Of a DNA stretch of 64,000 bases, positions 44,850 to 55,625 are shown in pieces; the stretch's first letter is position 1; each line of letters opens with the position of its first letter. The notes under the pieces were generated by a model that saw nothing but the letters and a program-made list of their open reading frames with translations, was not told where the DNA came from and ran no database searches. The stretch spans positions 219,542,172 to 219,606,171 of the forward strand of contig CM056997.1 in the NCBI GenBank assembly GCA_029891345.1. The letters run 5' to 3'. This stretch comes from Dryococelus australis (lineage: Eukaryota; Arthropoda; Insecta; Phasmatodea; Phasmatidae). Position numbers and translations under genes: made by a program.

Positions 44850-45190
44850 TTCCCCATCATCTTTTAAACATACATACCGAAAAAATTACAGACACAATGA
44901 GAAAAAGAAGACTGAAATATTATGGACACCTAAAAATAATGAATGAGAATATATTCACCAAGAAAATATACAACTACGTCGCAAAATTTAAATGCACGAC
45001 AGGATGGATGGTAGAGACGAGGAAAGATGCAGAAAAAGTTGGGATAACAGAAGAATTGTTCAACAACTGAGAGGACATTAGGAGCGACTGATCGACAACG
45101 CAAGATTTCCGGAAGACCGACCGAAACCAAGTCCCAAGAGAGTGTGGACTGAAGAACAGAGACGAGCAGTTGGAGAAACAATGAGGAAGT
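44850..45190 (+). pseudogene. 3' end of a non-LTR retrotransposon ORF2 (copy 2)
   Basis: A frame reads HTEKITDTMRKRRLKYYGHL, then KKIYNYVAKFKCTTGWM, ETRKDAEKVGITEE and, in a shifted frame, RPTETKSQESVWTEEQRRAV. The KRRLKYYGHL ... M ... W--E--KD-E--GI pattern matches the fragment at 8,870-9,150 (KRRITIFGHVMRM), so both belong to one family. The C-terminal W-EE-R-A-E-M pattern is typical for this element end. Truncated at the 5' side. Confidence 0.75.
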
Positions 45191-46750
45191 TGCGCAGTAT
45201 GGAGTGCGCTCCAAACATTAACGACTTGTTGTACTCAGCAGCTCCGCCTTTGGGCTGTTTTGGCAACCCACCTGCTTCCTATTCCTGCCCATATCTATGG
45301 ATCCCCTACTACCACGCCTGCGCGTCGAGCTTATCTCTCAGTGGTCACTGGCTACAGTTTGAAGTTTGGGCCTTCTGCTAATGTTGATGGCTCGTCCACT
45401 TCTACGCCTGCAAGCATTTCAGTAACTTCGCTTTCAACTTCTGTTCCTGGCTCTGATGGATTTCCATGCAATGTTAGGTTGCTATGCATTACGACGCTGA
45501 CGACAGTTAGAACATCATCATGGCTGACGGCGAGAAGCATAGGTGGGTTTGCCTTATAATGCAATGAGCTTGAATTAAGATGCTGTGTGGGCTAGGTAAG
45601 GAAATCTAGGGTTGCGCAGTAGCTTTTATTCTAAATTCATTTTGTACCCGCGGTGTTTAAATTCTGGTTTTGGCATAACTCATTAGTTGCGTGTGGCCCG
45701 TAGAGATTTCTGTTGTGTGTAGCTTTGCACTTAGATTATGGTTGAAAGTAGTTATATTTTGCTAGCCGCCTGAAACGTGATGGCTTGTTGAGTGAGTCCA
45801 CAACGGCTTGCCTTGCGCAACATAGTGATACAACCTGTGTGAAATATTTTTTAATGGTACGAACGGAGGTTGGTTCGTTGGTTTATAATATACACCTTTA
45901 AACTGTGCTTGTCAGAACACTTTTTTAATATTCACTAGAATTTGGAAGGCGCTCCGGTGAATGTCAGTAATAAATTTCAGTATTAATACGAGAAGGGCAG
46001 TTTAAATGTTTTGAGCTTCTTTTAATCTTAATTATTTAAAATCCAATACTCAATTGTATTTTCCCAATTGTGTATATATCTAGTGATAACGTTTATTACA
46101 GGTTGGTAAAAAAAAAGAGCCCTTATAAGTTAAGAGATTTTTAAAGCATTCCAGTGTGGAATGTTAGTTGTGTTCGCCCAAGGTTTCATTCATACATAAA
46201 GTATAGATATGTATATGTGTGTGCCTCAGGGCACTTCAGGGATCAGGGATTGGACAGGTGGATCTCCCACCATTCCGTACTTCCAGCTCTGTTATTCGAT
46301 TCCGCCATGTTGATACCCACCATAATTCAATCGAGAACACCACCTTTGGCCGCCATAATTGAAGCCTCTATTCCGCCATCGCCAACCAGTAAGCCACTTT
46401 TTATGCTCTTGCTCCGAGTGCTCCCATTTTTTTCTCTTTTGCCTTCTTTCTTCATTATCTCTCTCTCTCTTATTTCCTTTCTATCTCATTCTCCCATTCG
46501 TTCATCATTTGTTTACATTGGCTGTTACTGGAAACTGGAAATTTTTGTTTACATTGGTTTTCCCCCATTATTTGTGTCATTGGTGTCGCATACGCTCCAC
46601 AGATTACTTACCTTTGATCGCCCGTTAGTACTAGAAGTACTGGTGTCGCTGTCGTTCGATGATTAATCGATCTTGCATGTGGTCGGCCGCCGTATTTGTT
46701 CTGGAACTAAGCGCTAGTGGTGCTGCTTTTATTAGAACTTAAGATACCAT
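45191..46750. other. Unannotated stretch, partly Ser/Thr-codon rich
   Basis: Open frames at 45,260-45,559 (+) and 45,564-45,352 (-) overlap and code for low-complexity sequence; neither has a known domain, and I do not call a gene. A CT-rich tract lies at 46,420-46,500. Confidence 0.3.
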
Positions 46751-46754
46751 CTGG

Positions 46755-46838
46755 AATAGTGCGGGATCGACCTGCCCGACGTTAGGTCGCCAGAGTAACC
46801 CCTTAGACCACTCGGCTATCGTGACATGTGTTGAACAA
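46755..46838 (-). repeat. tRNA-like element (Ser/Leu-type head), SINE or tRNA pseudogene
   Basis: On the minus strand: GTCACGATAGCCGAGTGGTCTAAG has a perfect A box (TAGCCGAGTGG), and 30 bp later GGTCGATCCCGCAC is a degenerate B box. Acceptor-stem pairing is not convincing. The A box resembles Ser/Leu tRNAs. Confidence 0.55.
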
Positions 46839-47390
46839 GAGTTTATTAGAAGTATATAGCTTGTAGACGAATAAATATTATCTTGCCTCTCATTAAATAT
46901 ATTACATTTTTATTTCATATATAATTTTCAATGTTTTACTTAAATAGCAGTAATTATTTAAGTTTTTTATATCAGATTTTTAATTTAATATTTATACAAT
47001 TATTAAATATTTTTATGTGTTTATTTTTATTATGTTAATATTTTTATTATATATTTTTTATTTTGGTTTAACTTACATATATATTATTTAAGATTTAATT
47101 TGTTCGATTAGTGACATTTGTCCACTGATATCCTATACATGTTCGACTCTGTCGTCAACATAGTTCCTCCGTTGCCTGCTACAGTGTGTATATTTATTTA
47201 CGAATCTAAAGATGCAATTTTCCATAAACGAGAATGTATGTAGAATTATTGTAAAGTATATTCCAGGCAGGACTTTGTAAAACATATTCGATTTTCAATA
47301 CATAACTCTTTTAAAAAACAACATTTTGTCATAATATTTTACTTTATTGAATTCGTTTTAAGTGTTGTACTAAAATGCCTTGCCTTGTAA
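46839..47390. other. Very AT-rich stretch
   Basis: Consists largely of atttttat-type words at 46,890-47,100. No feature supported. Confidence 0.4.
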
Positions 47391-47394
47391 CCGC

Positions 47395-47575
47395 CCATGC
47401 ACGCATGGGCCGATTGGCCTGCGACTGAGCTGCTACAGGTCCACCAAGAGTGACATCATCAAATAGTGGTGTGAAGTGACGTCATCAACAGACGTCATGC
47501 GGGGAAGGGACAAAGTATAAATGACCGCGAGACATTGGGTTAGTAGGCCTTGTACACAGTCATCTAGGAATTGAT
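47395..47575 (+). promoter_or_regulatory. Promoter-like module: three CRE-type sites and a TATA box
   Basis: TGACATCA (47,451-47,458), a perfect TGACGTCA (47,477-47,484) and AGACGTCA (47,490-47,497) lie 20-65 bp upstream of TATAAA (47,516-47,521). Upstream, gggccgattggcc gives a CCAAT box and ccgcccatgcacgcatgggc a palindrome. Spacing from TATA suggests a start near 47,545-47,550. No coding sequence follows; an LTR or host promoter is possible. Confidence 0.5.
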
Positions 47576-47754
47576 TCATTAATAAATAAGTAGAATTATT
47601 TTATTTTATTTATCATTTGGATAATGCTGAGAAAAAATCTTTGAAAATGTAGTGAAAATATATCGAAAAGGTATCAAGCAATTTAAATTCAGTTCAAAGA
47701 GCTTAAATTTTGTAAATTTCACACTTTCCTATGACAGCTGGTAAAACATAAAAA

Positions 47755-47868
47755 TAATTAAATAAATAAATAAATCTCATACTCGAACAGGATTCAAACT
47801 CTCAACCTTTGAATTATAAGTCTGGCATGCTAACCACAGATATCCACGAGCTTACATGTCAAGTATTA
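47755..47868 (-). repeat. tRNA-derived SINE fragment with AATA tail
   Basis: On the minus strand: TATCTGTGGTTAGCATGCCAGACTT (A-box-like) then GGTTGAGAGTTTGAATCCTGTTCGAG (B-box-like GAGTTTGAATCC), followed by a TTTATTTATTTATTTAATTA tail. This order and the short-repeat tail are typical of tRNA-derived SINEs. Confidence 0.55.
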
Positions 47869-48632
47869 AATATTGTATTTCAAACATTTTGTTACTTTCA
47901 GAATTGCATATGCCTTTGTTTGCATTGATTGTTTTATATTCTTTTTAAAATAATTGCATAGCAAGTCAGGCTGTAAGTATGCGAATATTTATAAGCATGT
48001 GGATATAATATGCCATATATTAATACCAGACTCGCGAAATTCAGTTTACAGGTAACATTTCTAACCCGAGAGATTTTATTTGTTTAAGCCCTATATAACC
48101 ATAATAGTGATTAGCTTAAAATAATTTTATTCTGTACTTAACGAGCTTTAGACTCGTTACGATACAGGATTAAAATAAGAAATAAAGTATTTAAAAATAC
48201 ATATATATATATATATATCCTTTTCAAATTTTATTTCAATTTATTATTGCAAAAAACACTTTCAAAAATATTTATGTTCGTCTAAATCTTTATACAAATC
48301 TCAGTCCGTCATTGAACACGAAACCGACTATTCTGGCATTTATGTACTTCGTGTCGTCATGGAGTGAGGTTAAAAAGCAAAGTCCTAACAGCGAAAAGCA
48401 GCACCGATTAGCTCTGTAAGTTATGTAGATGATACACTAGCAGGTCCAGATGGTTCGGCTGTCATCATGTCGGTAGGAGCAGGAACCAGGAATGGAGTTG
48501 ACGATCACGCAGATGATGAATGTTGCAGCAACCCAGATATAAACTTCTCAGCACTGTAGGTCCCTTAGAAACGTAACCATGATCAACCCATAGGCTTCTG
48601 GGTACAACACCAGTGAGAAATTAAATAAAGTT

Positions 48633-48635
<3 letters not shown>

Positions 48636-48672
<37 letters not shown>
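48636..48672. repeat. (TA)n microsatellite
   Basis: Uninterrupted tatata run in the left arm. The corresponding position of the right arm (about 59,400) has only a poly-A tract. Confidence 0.95.
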
Positions 48673-48673
<1 letters not shown>

Positions 48674-48737
48674 CACATACATACTCCAGACTACAAACAG
48701 AATCCATAAATTGTTCCACACCGTTCACATAGTATCC

Positions 48738-48935
48738 TTAAAGTAGCACGTAGTGAATATAATCTTTATACACAGCTGAAGACAGTCCATTTTTGCAAGC
48801 ATCTAACCAGAACTCTTGGACATATATCCTTATCAACGACGATTCACTACTACCACTGTCAAAAACCTCCATAAAATTAAACTGACTGCTTATATACTCG
48901 CAAGCAGCAACCTTAACATCCAATTTTCCACCCAC
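48738..48935 (-). CDS. Conserved 65-codon ORF of the palindrome, left arm copy
   Basis: Reads GGKLDVKVAACEYISSQF, FDSGSSESSL, IYVQEFWLDACKNGLSSAVY, KDYIHYVLL and stop. The right arm encodes a homologous protein at 59,152-59,346 with the same length and the same stop, sharing G-L-VKV-ACE-IS, FD-GS-E, IYVQ-FWL-AC-NGLS-VYKDY-HY. Conservation of frame and spacing between diverged arms suggests real coding, probably a C-terminal exon or a short protein. It is preceded in frame by a TGA, so an upstream ATG is not available and the start could be an exon boundary. No known domain. Orientation is away from the palindrome centre. Confidence 0.45.
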   Translation of the reverse strand: MGGKLDVKVAACEYISSQFNFMEVFDSGSSESSLIRIYVQEFWLDACKNGLSSAVYKDYIHYVLL

Positions 48936-49046
48936 GGTAACTCATCCTTGCCATCTGCTACACCCAACTTCACCAAACTTATGTAGGCCAGCTATAAGTT
49001 CTGTTCTTTTTAAGTTGAACATTCTAAGTGTGTGTGTATATATATA

Positions 49047-49498
49047 CTGGATGACACATTTGAAACAGGACACCTTAATAAATCGGCCCCTTGCAACGAT
49101 AGAGGGAAATGTTTCAGACAAACATTGTTTGCGAGAAAGGGGCCATAATGTTACGTTTATAAATAGGTGTGTTGTACGCCGAGGGGACGGAAATATCGCG
49201 GTCAACTGCAGTATGTTAAATGGGACGATGTGGTGTAACGTTCACATTTATAGTACATGGGACTCATGTTTGCATTCATCTTGCGAAGAGCTGTTCAGAA
49301 GTGTGTAATAAAGTATGACATCCCATTTACAATACCGACTTTGACCCCCATAACTCCTTCACCGCTCGACATAACACCAAACTTTTAACGTCACATTATG
49401 GCCCCTTTCCCCTCAAACAACGTTTGTTTGAACCATTTCATTCTACCTTTACAAGTGGGCGATTTAATAAGATTGCCTGTTTTAAATGCAAATGCCTC

Positions 49499-49503
<5 letters not shown>
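49047..49503. mobile_element. MITE with about 110-bp TIRs inside the left arm
   Basis: gaaacaggacaccttaataaatcgg...gaaatgtttcagacaaacattgtttg...ggggccataatgtt (49,060-49,160) is complementary to 49,375-49,490 (aacattatggcccc-like, caaacaacgtttgtttgaacc, aatcttattaaatcgc in complement). It is flanked on both sides by TA runs, fitting a TA target. The right arm of the palindrome lacks it, so it inserted after the arms formed. No transposase inside. Confidence 0.75.

Positions 49504-49555
<52 letters not shown>
49501..49555. repeat. (TA)n microsatellite
   Basis: Uninterrupted tatata run immediately right of the nested MITE. Confidence 0.95.
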
Positions 49556-49556
<1 letters not shown>

Positions 49557-49689
49557 TATATTTAAATACAATATAATTTTTCTATACCAGACTTAACATT
49601 TATGTTGAAATTAGAAAAAAAAAATTCCTATTCCTATGTAATGTAATGCTTGTAAATATTTTTCATCACACCGTCCCATGAATTGTTCA

Positions 49690-50430
49690 GTATCCTCTTC
49701 ACCTAAACTAAGATAATTTAACCTAAATTCCCCTTACATAATTTAACTTCACCTAATCTAACATCACTCAACGTAACCTAAGATAATTTACACAAACTTC
49801 ACCTAACCTAAGATAAGCTAACCTTAATTCACATAACCTAAATTCACTAACTTGAACTAACCTAAGATATTCAACCTAACGTCACCTAACCTAACATCAC
49901 CTAACTTTACTTCACCAATCCTCACCAATAATTCACCAATCATTTACCAATCATTAACTTATCGCCACTAATAATTCACCAATCCCTACTGATCATCACC
50001 AATCATTACCAATCCTCGCCGATCATCACCAATCTTCACCAACACTCACCAATTCTTCACCAATCATCATCGATCCCCTTCAATCATTCACCAATCATTA
50101 ACCAACAACCAATCATCACCAATCATTCACCAATAATGACCAATTATCACCAATTCTCGCCAATCATTCACCAATCATTAACAAATCCTTTTCATTCCTC
50201 ACCAAACATTCAGCAATCATCACCAATCGTTCACCAATCATCACCAATCCTCACAAATCATAGACCAATCATCACTAATCGTCACCAACCTTCACCAGTC
50301 ATTTACCAACCATCACCAATCATCACCAACCATCACCAATCATCACCAACCGTCACCAATCATTCATCAATCATTTACTTACTCTCCCCAATCATTCACC
50401 AATCCCCCTGGTCATTCACAATCTTTACAC
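49690..50430. repeat. CCTAACCTAA and CACCAATCATT arrays, left arm outer copy
   Basis: 49,695-49,910 is a degenerate array of cctaacctaa / acctaagataat (TTAGG-like on the other strand). It passes into about 500 bp of caccaatcatt / tcaccaatcc units (49,910-50,420). The mirror copies are at 57,790-58,200 and 58,790-58,930 in the right arm. Frames through the array are repeat artefacts. Confidence 0.85.
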
Positions 50431-50813
50431 CAATACATGAACTTGTAGGCGGCCTCTATCCATGCATACAAGAAAGATTCACCCACTGTCTCAAAAATTT
50501 GTACATCTCAGCAGAATTAATTTTTGTTTATGCAATCACCTATCCGTGCTACTATACTATGGTTATTATTATAGTTCTATTTACAGATTTTAACGTTTAT
50601 GAGCGAGTACTCATAACACCACGTTAAAGTTGTGAGGGTTAAAGGGATATGACCCACAAAAATACAGTTATTTTTAATAATAATTTATTATTATTTTGTA
50701 AATATATTTTCAGAAGAAAGGATTTCATCACATCATCTGATATAACCCCATCCTTAAGTTATCTTACGATTGAAACCACCTCTTTCATGGTCGAATAATA
50801 CCCACGTTGTTGC

Positions 50814-51206
50814 TTAAGTCTGTCTACGAGTTTGTTGGGATCGTCGGTAAACATATCGCGAGTATACTCGGTGTCTTCTGTCGTCTATCTTCTTCACATA
50901 AATTGTCGAAGGAAACTCGTTGCGGAAATGTGTGGGACCATCGAGGAAATAATCATCATTTTCTGTACTATCACTGTTGCCACGGTCGTCTTCATTTCCT
51001 GTTTCATCCTCTATATTAAATTTACTTTTATTTGTAGGGTTTGTATGCTCACCAGTAGTTCTAACTAACGTCTGTTTGTTTTGAAGTTCGCTGATTTCAT
51101 GAGAAAGTCTTGCGAGTGTATATTCTCCGCAAACCGACTCTACTGTACACATCCCATTATTAGCATTAACTTTCTTGTCATTATCGTCTGCGGAAACAAT
51201 ACACAT
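50814..51206 (-). CDS. Palindrome ORF with acidic C-terminal half, left arm copy
   Basis: 130 codons from ATG 51,206. Near the start: NANNGM, ESV, TLARLSHEISELQNKQT (a short coiled coil), then an acidic stretch EDETGNEDDRGNSDSTENDD and a basic end (RRHRVYSRYVYRRSQQTRR). The right arm has the homologue at 56,951-57,247, which shares NAN-GM, ESV, TLARL-HE-SELQNK, T-HT-P. A C2HC zinc finger ORF lies just upstream on the same strand (51,418-51,275), probably part of the same gene with a stop or an intron between. DNA-binding or regulatory role is inferred only from finger, coiled coil and acidic tail. No relative recognised. Confidence 0.45.
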   Translation of the reverse strand: MCIVSADDNDKKVNANNGMCTVESVCGEYTLARLSHEISELQNKQTLVRTTGEHTNPTNKSKFNIEDETGNEDDRGNSDSTENDDYFLDGPTHFRNEFPSTIYVKKIDDRRHRVYSRYVYRRSQQTRRQT

Positions 51207-51274
51207 CGATGTAACATGATGTATTTATGGCACCACTTGCAGTCTCCCAGCAGACGAAAACTTGCAGATCTGAC

Positions 51275-51418
51275 TATCTTCCTTCATTGTATAATCTTGC
51301 AAAACCAGCTTGTGAGCATTGTCGTAATGCTTCAGTTATCTTCGTGCAGGCCGTTCTCTCATGTCGTCGAGCATTTTGACCACAGGTGAACACTTGTTCG
51401 CAGAATCTACACGGGAGA
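51275..51418 (-). CDS. C2HC zinc-finger ORF of the palindrome, left arm copy
   Basis: A 48-codon open frame reading CRFCEQVFTCGQNARRHERT then AC: Cys-x2-Cys-x12-His-x4-Cys, exact spacing of a classical C2H2-type finger with Cys as last ligand (codons 51,346-51,411). After it come ALRQCSQAGFARLYNEGR and a TAG at 51,277-51,275. The right arm copy (56,790-56,855) has the same finger, but the His codon is Asn and the next codon a stop. The left copy is therefore the intact one. It opens without an ATG near the finger, so it may be an internal exon. Confidence 0.45.
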
Positions 51419-52019
51419 CAACTAATTAGCTATGATGAGGGTCGTGGCTCCATTTTAGTTTGGGTGAAAGGCGTACTTTAGTTTTCACAATTTATCTTTG
51501 AGCTATAGTGAGAGAGCACTCCCCAATCGGTGTTAACTTCGCAATGTCTAAACATCAACTAAGGTATCCGCTTACGTCCACGCTGTACACATATTTCTCC
51601 CATGACTGAGCAAAATTACCAAATTGTTCTAAAGCCGAGAGAAAATTAATGTTTTTTTTTTTTATGTATGCAGACTTCGAACTCAGGTCCCTCCGACATA
51701 CATCACCCTTAAAAATTGGTCCAATTTTTTAAAATCACAAATACTTTTATACTTTAGTACACTTCCGATACGGAGGTTCGAATTCTGGTACGGGATTCGA
51801 GTCTTAGAGAATGCAAATCTAGGAAATTTTGTATTTTATTTTAACACATACACTTCTGATGCAATACACTTACGAGAGCTGTTCTGTAGATATGACCTCG
51901 CCAACGTCCCTCGCCCAGCTAATATGATACACTCGCTACAGCTCGACTGATGACGAATAATGACATAATTGTGTAATTATTTATTTAATTAAATAAAGAA
52001 ATAAAAATTCCAAATAATT

Positions 52020-52160
52020 CCAAAATAAATACTGTTACACATACACGCATACACTCACATACATGCACACAGTCATAAACCCACAACTCACAAACACATA
52101 CGCCCACACATACACACAGACACACACCCATTCATTCACGAATACACATGAATACACATG
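52020..52160. repeat. CA-rich (cacata)n tract, left arm
   Basis: catacacgcatacactcacatacatgcacac and similar. Mirror copy at 56,035-56,175 as tgtgtatgcatgtgtattc. Confidence 0.85.
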
Positions 52161-52589
52161 CATACACACACAAACTAACATCTCACTGTGTTACCAACCT
52201 TCATCGATTGCTAACAGCCTGGTTTACCTAAACACATCAACCATTTATGCCAATTTACCGAGCCAGTATACAACTGACAACTACACACTCGCAAACATCC
52301 TCTTACCGCAACAGCCAAACTTTTAATATCAAAGACTATTACAAATTGTATTATTATTATTATTGTCCCTAATTCATTCCACAAGCACCAGCCTATCACA
52401 AACTCACACAAATACACTCAACACGACAGCCAGTCGTCAACTGACCAAAGAATATTACTTTTTTTTTAAATATCCCAGACTTAATTATGTTGTGACTTCT
52501 ATGTTTAGCTTCAAAAATATATTTCCTACATCTATGTAATATAATGCTTGTAATTTTTTTCTAACACACCATCCCATAATCAAACAGTT

Positions 52590-52840
52590 TGGTATCCACT
52601 TCTCTTAACCTAACATTACCTTACCTTACTTCACCTTACCTATCTTCGCATAACCTTACCTAACTTTACCTAACCTAACTTCGGCTAACCTAAGACAACC
52701 TTAAATATTGTCACCTAACCTAACATCAACTAACTTAACTTAATTTAACCTAATTTCACCTAACCTAACTTTACGAAATCGAACTTTACCTAACCTAACT
52801 TCGCCTAACCTAATATAACCTAACCCAATCATCTTATAAG
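52590..52840. repeat. CCTAACCT array, left arm inner copy
   Basis: acctaacctaacttcacctaac-type units. It corresponds to 55,450-55,620 in the right arm. Together with the 49.7-kb array it shows that each arm itself holds a direct duplication (49,580-49,760 resembles 52,465-52,640). Confidence 0.85.
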
Positions 52841-52970
52841 AACACTGAACATATACTTTTTTTTCTCTTAATATTCACTTTACCTAACCTTTATACTCTA
52901 GTCATCACCAGACCTCTCTTCACTTCCCCTCCCTCCATCCACACTTAACAGCCCTATCGAATTGTACTCA

Positions 52971-52972
<2 letters not shown>

Positions 52973-53045
<73 letters not shown>
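52973..53045. repeat. (TA)n microsatellite
   Basis: About 70 bp of pure tatata in the left arm. The right-arm counterpart (about 55,312) has only acacatatattt. Confidence 0.97.
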
Positions 53046-53049
<4 letters not shown>

Positions 53050-53785
53050 CTTTCATCATGACATTAGCTTGCCTCATTTATACTATTAACAATACAGTCC
53101 ATATCCACCGTAATACCTCAGACTTACTTATCAATAATAAAAGCAAACTATATTGACTACCATTTAAGCCCACGTAACTTTACCAGTTGCACATATAAAC
53201 AAGCCATTCCAGCTGCCGAAACAGTCGAATATTCCAACCATGCTACCATAAGATCAATACTATTGATTCAGCCATCTACGACACCCGTATCGTCTTATTC
53301 CCATCAAAAAATTACGCTCTTACTAAGCAAACATACTAGCTAAGAATTGTGCCCCTCTCATTTAACCAACTAAACATCCCATCAAACCATTCCGCGCTTA
53401 CAAAAAACGAATCGCAGAACTAAACCATTATCCTCACACCATTGAAGCTACATTTTTTTTTTCATTTTTTCAAAATAACCGAAAAAGTGATCAGGTCATG
53501 CCCATCAACACAACAGCTATACCAACCATATAATCAAACTAACTCCACAACCAAGTCATACTGGTCTCCGTTCCACCCCATGTCAGGAGTTTGAAAGACC
53601 TGTCGCACTTAGGGTCATAGGCACCACAATCATCACCAATCATTCACAAATAATTTACCAATCCTCACAAATCCTCACGAATCCTTGCCAATCATTCGAA
53701 AATCCTAAACAATCGTCTTAGGGGTCATTCAGAGACATTTGGGAGACATTTGGGAGTAATTTAGGAATCATTTGGAAACATTATT

Positions 53786-54319
53786 AAACTTAAAATGTTA
53801 AACTAAAAAGAAAGTACAAAGTTATTGCATGACTCTATAAATCTGATGTTGGTCGGTAGAGCAGATAGTATGTTTGACTTCTTGTTTCAGGTATAAGTAT
53901 ATTTAGTCTGGTGTTGATTAGTAGAGCAGATATTCCACAAAAAATTTGGTGATCTATATATTAAACATAATAATATGTGTGTGATTAAAAATGTATGTGT
54001 ATATATATATATATATAGTAATATGTGTATCTGCATCTCTGAAAGAATTATTAATTCAGTTCAAATCAAAATTAATGCGAGTGCATGTTATAGGAGGCCT
54101 ACTGTATTCGTTCTAAATTGTCAATTATAGCTGCTAAGTAATCATCATTGCCCTGCCAGTGAATAAGTTCTTGTTAATGTGAAAATATTTTTTCGTCCTC
54201 GTGTTACATTCGTTCAGCTTGAACTCATGGTCACATTTTAGCAGACAAATGTCAGACCAAGCACTTACAAGACTGATTATTTAACCCTTGACCCTTTACC
54301 CTTGGCCCTTGAAACTTTT
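53786..54319. other. Loop of the giant palindrome
   Basis: Not complementary to itself. 53,785-53,875 (acttaaaatgttaaact ... ggtcggtagagcagatagtatg) resembles 59,050-59,145 of the right arm and, complemented, 48,990-49,025 of the left, so the loop contains a third partial copy of the segment that precedes the 65-codon ORF. A second gtagagcagata word lies at 53,920. A short TA run is at 54,000-54,017. Confidence 0.55.
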
Positions 54320-55449
54320 ACTCCTAAATGTCTCCAAATTGATTCCAAATGACTCCTAAATGTTTCCAAATTACTCCGAATGACTCCAAATGACTCCTAG
54401 ATGACTCCAAATGTCCCCTAAGAGGATTGGTGAAGATTTGTGAGTGATTGGTGAGGAGTTTTGAATAATTGGCAAGGATTGTTGGGAATGGTGAATGATT
54501 GGTGAGGATTGGTGAATGATTGGCGAGGATTGGTGAGGATTGGTGAAAGTATGGTGAATGAAGGGTGCTAGGCAGTCCTAGAAACGACTCGGAGGGGGCT
54601 AAGCAGTCCTAGGCTCGACTTGAAGGGTGCTAGGCAGTACTAGGATCTACTTGGAGGGTGCCTTTGGGATTATGGTGCCATTGACCCTAAGTCGATGCTT
54701 TCGGTTCTAAAATGTGGTGCTAAGTGCAGTGCCTTGGATATGTTCGGTTAGATTAACATGTCTTTCAAAGTCCTGACATGGAGTGGAACGCAAACCAGTA
54801 TGACTTGGTTGTACAGTTAGCTTGCTTATATGGTTGGTATAGCTGTTATGTTGATTGGTATAACGTGATCACAGGTTCAGTTATTTTGGCAGTATGAAAA
54901 AAGGGTAGCTTCGATGGTGTGAGGAGAAAGTTTTATTGCGTGATTCGTTTTTTTATAAGAGTGGAATGGTTAGATGGGATGTTTAGTTAGTATGAGAGGG
55001 GCAGAATTCTTAGCTGGTATGGTTCGTTAGTAAGAGTGGGATATTTGATGGGAATTAAGACGATATGGGTGTCGTAAATGGCTATATTAATAGTATTGAT
55101 CTTATGATAGCATGGTTGGAATATTTGATTGGTTCGGCAGCTGAAATGGCATGTTTGTATGAGTAACTGGCAAAGTTATATGGGCGGAAATGGAAGTCAA
55201 TATTGTTGACGTTTATTATTGATAAGTAAGTCTGAGGTATGGGGGTGGCTATGGACTGTATTGTTAACAGTATGAATGAGGGAAGCTAATGTCATAATGA
55301 AACGTACTATACACATATATTTTGAAACTCACAACAATTCGATACGGCTGTTAAGTGTGGATGGAGGGAGGGGAAGTAAAGAGAGGTCTGGTGGGGACTA
55401 GAGTATGACAGATTAAGTGAATATCTAGAGAAATAAAATATTTTTATAT

Positions 55450-55625
55450 TCTCGGCTCTTACAAGATGATTGGGTTAGGTTATCTTAGGTTTAGCGAATT
55501 AGGTCAGGGGAAATTAGGTAAAGTTAAGTTAGGTTAGGTGACATTAGCTAAGGTTAGCTTACGCTATGCGAAGTTAGGTTAGGTGAAGTAAGGTGAAGTT
55601 ATCTTAGGTTAGGTGAAGTGGATAC
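55450..55625. repeat. AGGTTAGGTGAAG array, right arm inner copy
   Basis: ggttaggttatcttaggtt, ttaggttaggtgacatt and similar. Mirror of 52,590-52,840. Confidence 0.85.

Noticed and set aside
45260-45564. Overlapping Ser/Thr-rich (+) and acidic (-) frames
   Set aside because: Low-complexity products on both strands; neither can be preferred and neither resembles a family.
46755-46838. Intact tRNA gene on the minus strand
   Set aside because: The A box is good, but the B box is degenerate and the acceptor stem does not pair convincingly, so a SINE head or pseudogene is more likely.
50136-50627. Long plus-strand frame rich in SPIITNHHQ-type repeats
   Set aside because: It only translates the caccaatcatt array; no start context, no domain, and the mirrored array in the other arm does not keep the frame.
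52962-53156. Plus-strand frame of alternating Ile-Tyr
   Set aside because: Translation of a (TA)n microsatellite.
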